The position numbers were made by a program, and so were the translations under genes. A model generated the notes under the pieces. The model searched no databases. It saw nothing but the letters and a program-made list of their open reading frames with translations, and was not told the DNA's origin. DNA of 36,331 bases from Streptomyces longwoodensis (GTDB taxonomy: Bacteria > Actinomycetota > Actinomycetes > Streptomycetales > Streptomycetaceae): assembly GCF_001514125.1 (NCBI RefSeq), contig NZ_KQ948569.1:1-36331 (forward strand), written 5' to 3'. Positions 35,031 through 36,331 of this stretch are shown here, in pieces (within the stretch, counting starts at the first letter, position 1; each line of letters starts with the position of its first letter).

Positions 35031-35044
35031 GAGCGCTGGCGCTC
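35031..35044. repeat. Short inverted repeat GAGCGC-TG-GCGCTC
   Basis: Perfect six-base arms with a two-base centre, nine bases after the palindrome and in the probable 5' leader of the SPFH transcript. It could be a small RNA hairpin or second half-site; too short to decide. Confidence 0.45.
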
Positions 35045-35079
35045 GTCCAGCAGACGTCCAGGAAACGGGGGACCCATCC

Positions 35080-36045
35080 ATGTCCGCGCACGACCCCTCA
35101 CGCACCGCCCCGGCCACCGCCTCCACGGCTGAATCCACCGATCTGCCCGACATGCCCGCTCCCCGGGTGCACGAGTTCACCGCGCACAGCATCGGCGGCG
35201 GCCTCGCACTGCTGCTCGGTCTGCTCGGGCTGCTGGCGGGCGCCGCGATGGTCGCCGCCGGCGCGGTCGCCACGGCCACCGGCGTCAAGGCCGCCCTGAT
35301 CGTGCTCGGCGTCCTGGTCGGCCTCGCCGCGTTCCTCGCCATGTGCGGGCTGAACATGGTGGCGCCGGGCGAGGCCCGGGTGGTGCAGCTCTTCGGGCGC
35401 TACCGCGGCACGATCCGCGAGGACGGGCTGCGCTGGGTGAACCCCTTCACCTCCCGCACCAAGGTCTCGACCCGGGTGCGCAACCACGAGACCGCCGTGC
35501 TCAAGGTCAACGACGCCTACGGCAACCCGATCGAGCTCGCCGCGGTCGTGGTGTGGAAGGTGCGCGACACCGCGCAGGCCACCTTCGAGGTGGACGACTT
35601 CCTGGAGTTCGTCTCCACCCAGACCGAGGCCGCGGTCCGGCACATCGCCATCGAGTACCCCTACGACTCCCACGACGAGGACGGGCTGTCGCTGCGCGGC
35701 AACGCCGAGGAGATCACCGAGAAGCTCGCCGTCGAGCTGCACGCGCGCGTGGAGGCGGCCGGTGTGCAGATCATCGAGTCCCGCTTCACCCACCTCGCGT
35801 ACGCTCCGGAGATCGCCTCGGCGATGCTCCAGCGGCAGCAGGCCGGGGCCGTGGTCGCCGCCCGGCGGGAGATCGTCGACGGCGCGGTGGGCATGGTCGA
35901 GGCGGCGCTCGCCCGGATCTCCGAGCGGGACATCGTGGAACTGGACGAGGAGCGGAAGGCGTCGATGGTGTCCAACCTGATGGTGGTGCTGTGCGGGGAC
36001 CGGGCACCGCAGCCGGTGCTGAACACCGGGACGCTGTACCAGTGA
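35080..36045 (+). CDS. SPFH/Band 7 (prohibitin/slipin-like) membrane protein
   Basis: A protein of 321 residues. The N-terminus has two membrane segments (about 37-60 and 65-90: GGLALLLGLLGLLAGAAMVAAG and AALIVLGVLVGLAAFLAMCG), then an SPFH domain (about 91-270): VAPGEARVVQLFGRYRGTIREDGLRWVNPFTSRTKVSTRVRNHET, ELAAVVVWKVRDTAQATFEVDDFLEFVSTQTEAAVRHI and GVQIIESRFTHLAYAPEIASAMLQRQQAGAVVAARREIVDGAVGMVEAAL. SPFH proteins form membrane microdomain scaffolds. GGGGGA lies before ATG 35080. Its stop overlaps the start of the next gene. Confidence 0.9.
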   Translation: MSAHDPSRTAPATASTAESTDLPDMPAPRVHEFTAHSIGGGLALLLGLLGLLAGAAMVAAGAVATATGVKAALIVLGVLVGLAAFLAMCGLNMVAPGEARVVQLFGRYRGTIREDGLRWVNPFTSRTKVSTRVRNHETAVLKVNDAYGNPIELAAVVVWKVRDTAQATFEVDDFLEFVSTQTEAAVRHIAIEYPYDSHDEDGLSLRGNAEEITEKLAVELHARVEAAGVQIIESRFTHLAYAPEIASAMLQRQQAGAVVAARREIVDGAVGMVEAALARISERDIVELDEERKASMVSNLMVVLCGDRAPQPVLNTGTLYQ

Positions 36046-36290
36046 CCGACTCCGTCGGGGGGCCCGCCCCCAAGCGGCAGCCGCAGCAGCGCAAGCAGGT
36101 GCTGCTGCGGCTGGACCCGTCGGTGTACGACGCGCTGGCCCGGTGGGCGTCGGACGAGCTGCGGTCGGCGAACGCCCAGATCGAGTTCCTGCTGCGCCGG
36201 GCCCTGGCCGAGGCGGGCCGCCTCCCCGGCGGCACGGGCCCGCTCCCCCGGCGGGGCCGGCCACCGCGGGACACGACGCCGCCCGAGTGA
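36042..36290 (+). CDS. Ribbon-helix-helix (Arc-like) small protein
   Basis: A protein of 82 residues. Residues 17-60 form a ribbon-helix-helix: strand KQVLLRLDP, helix YDALARWASDELRSANAQ and helix IEFLLRRALAEAG, as in Arc/FitA-type DNA-binding proteins that act as dimers. The tail is Pro/Arg-rich and disordered. GTG 36042 overlaps the SPFH stop (GTGA), so the two proteins are made together. A DNA-binding partner of the palindrome at 35009-35022 is an attractive inference, since RHH proteins often repress their own operon. No toxin gene is adjacent within the window. Confidence 0.83.
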   Translation: MTDSVGGPAPKRQPQQRKQVLLRLDPSVYDALARWASDELRSANAQIEFLLRRALAEAGRLPGGTGPLPRRGRPPRDTTPPE

Positions 36291-36305
36291 GCCCGGCCGC
36301 GACCG

Positions 36306-36331
36306 CCCCCCCCACCCCCCCCCCCACCCAC
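36306..36331. repeat. C-tract at the right edge
   Basis: After GACCG come eight C, A, eleven C, A, CCC, A, C up to the window end. The opposite strand has G runs able to form a G-quadruplex. Long homopolymers at an edge also raise the possibility of a sequencing or contig-end artefact. Confidence 0.6.

Noticed and set aside
36042..36290. The RHH protein as antitoxin of a toxin-antitoxin pair.
   Set aside because: The neighbour it overlaps is an SPFH protein, not a toxin, and no toxin gene lies before the window end.

Overview
The window is chromosomal DNA from an actinomycete, almost certainly Streptomyces. GC is very high, GTG and TTG starts are common, many genes have a TANNNT -10 box directly before the start codon, and the gene content is typical: a WhiB-like protein, DUF1707, DUF4245, DUF402 and DUF6542 proteins, a class II fructose bisphosphatase (glpX), polyphosphate glucokinase, and SpoIIE-type phosphatases. 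From ychF to the class A penicillin-binding protein the gene order looks like the conserved core of S. coelicolor relatives. This is from memory and was not checked by a search.

Layout. (1) 1-3612, accessory: the 3' end of a large polymorphic toxin gene with a PD-(D/E)XK-like C-terminal domain, followed by three tandem Imm49-family immunity genes. The middle copy has lost about 105 central residues in frame. (2) 3650-7078, minus strand: a PAS-PAS-GAF-SpoIIE-HATPase regulator and a free-standing RsbW/SpoIIAB-like ATPase. (3) 7250-13912, minus strand: Nudix hydrolase, small SPOR-like protein, GntR/UTRA regulator, DUF4190/septum-formation-like membrane protein, HhH-SNF2 helicase and an SDR oxidoreductase. 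The SDR is divergent from a LysR regulator (14001-14900), which is followed by a Uma2-family endonuclease gene. (4) 15603-21681, core: ychF, a DUF6542 membrane protein, ppgK, ispH, xseA and xseB. (5) 21895-29856, core metabolism: a nitroreductase-family malonic semialdehyde reductase, DUF4245 protein, glpX, a Wbl protein, a DUF1707 protein, class I and class II fumarases side by side, and a DUF402 protein. (6) 30158-36290: a second GAF-SpoIIE-HATPase regulator, a class A PBP, and a two-gene operon of an SPFH membrane protein and a ribbon-helix-helix protein behind a perfect 14-bp palindrome.

Themes. Three separate genes or proteins carry GHKL (HATPase) modules and two carry PP2C phosphatase modules, so partner-switching control of sigma factors is prominent. 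Carbon metabolism is represented by ppgK, glpX and both fumarases. Oxygen-sensitive Fe-S proteins (IspH, class I fumarase, Wbl) occur within about 8 kb.

Least explained by ordinary annotation: an eight-unit, roughly 58-bp tandem array beginning at the ppgK stop codon, with shorter arrays beginning at the stop codons of xseB (25 bp x 3) and glpX (14 bp x 3); a hexanucleotide microsatellite encoding an Asn-Pro tract just before the Walker B motif of the helicase; the toxin with its three-copy Imm49 array; and the SPFH-RHH operon with its palindrome. I saw no tRNA, rRNA, CRISPR array, insertion sequence or origin.
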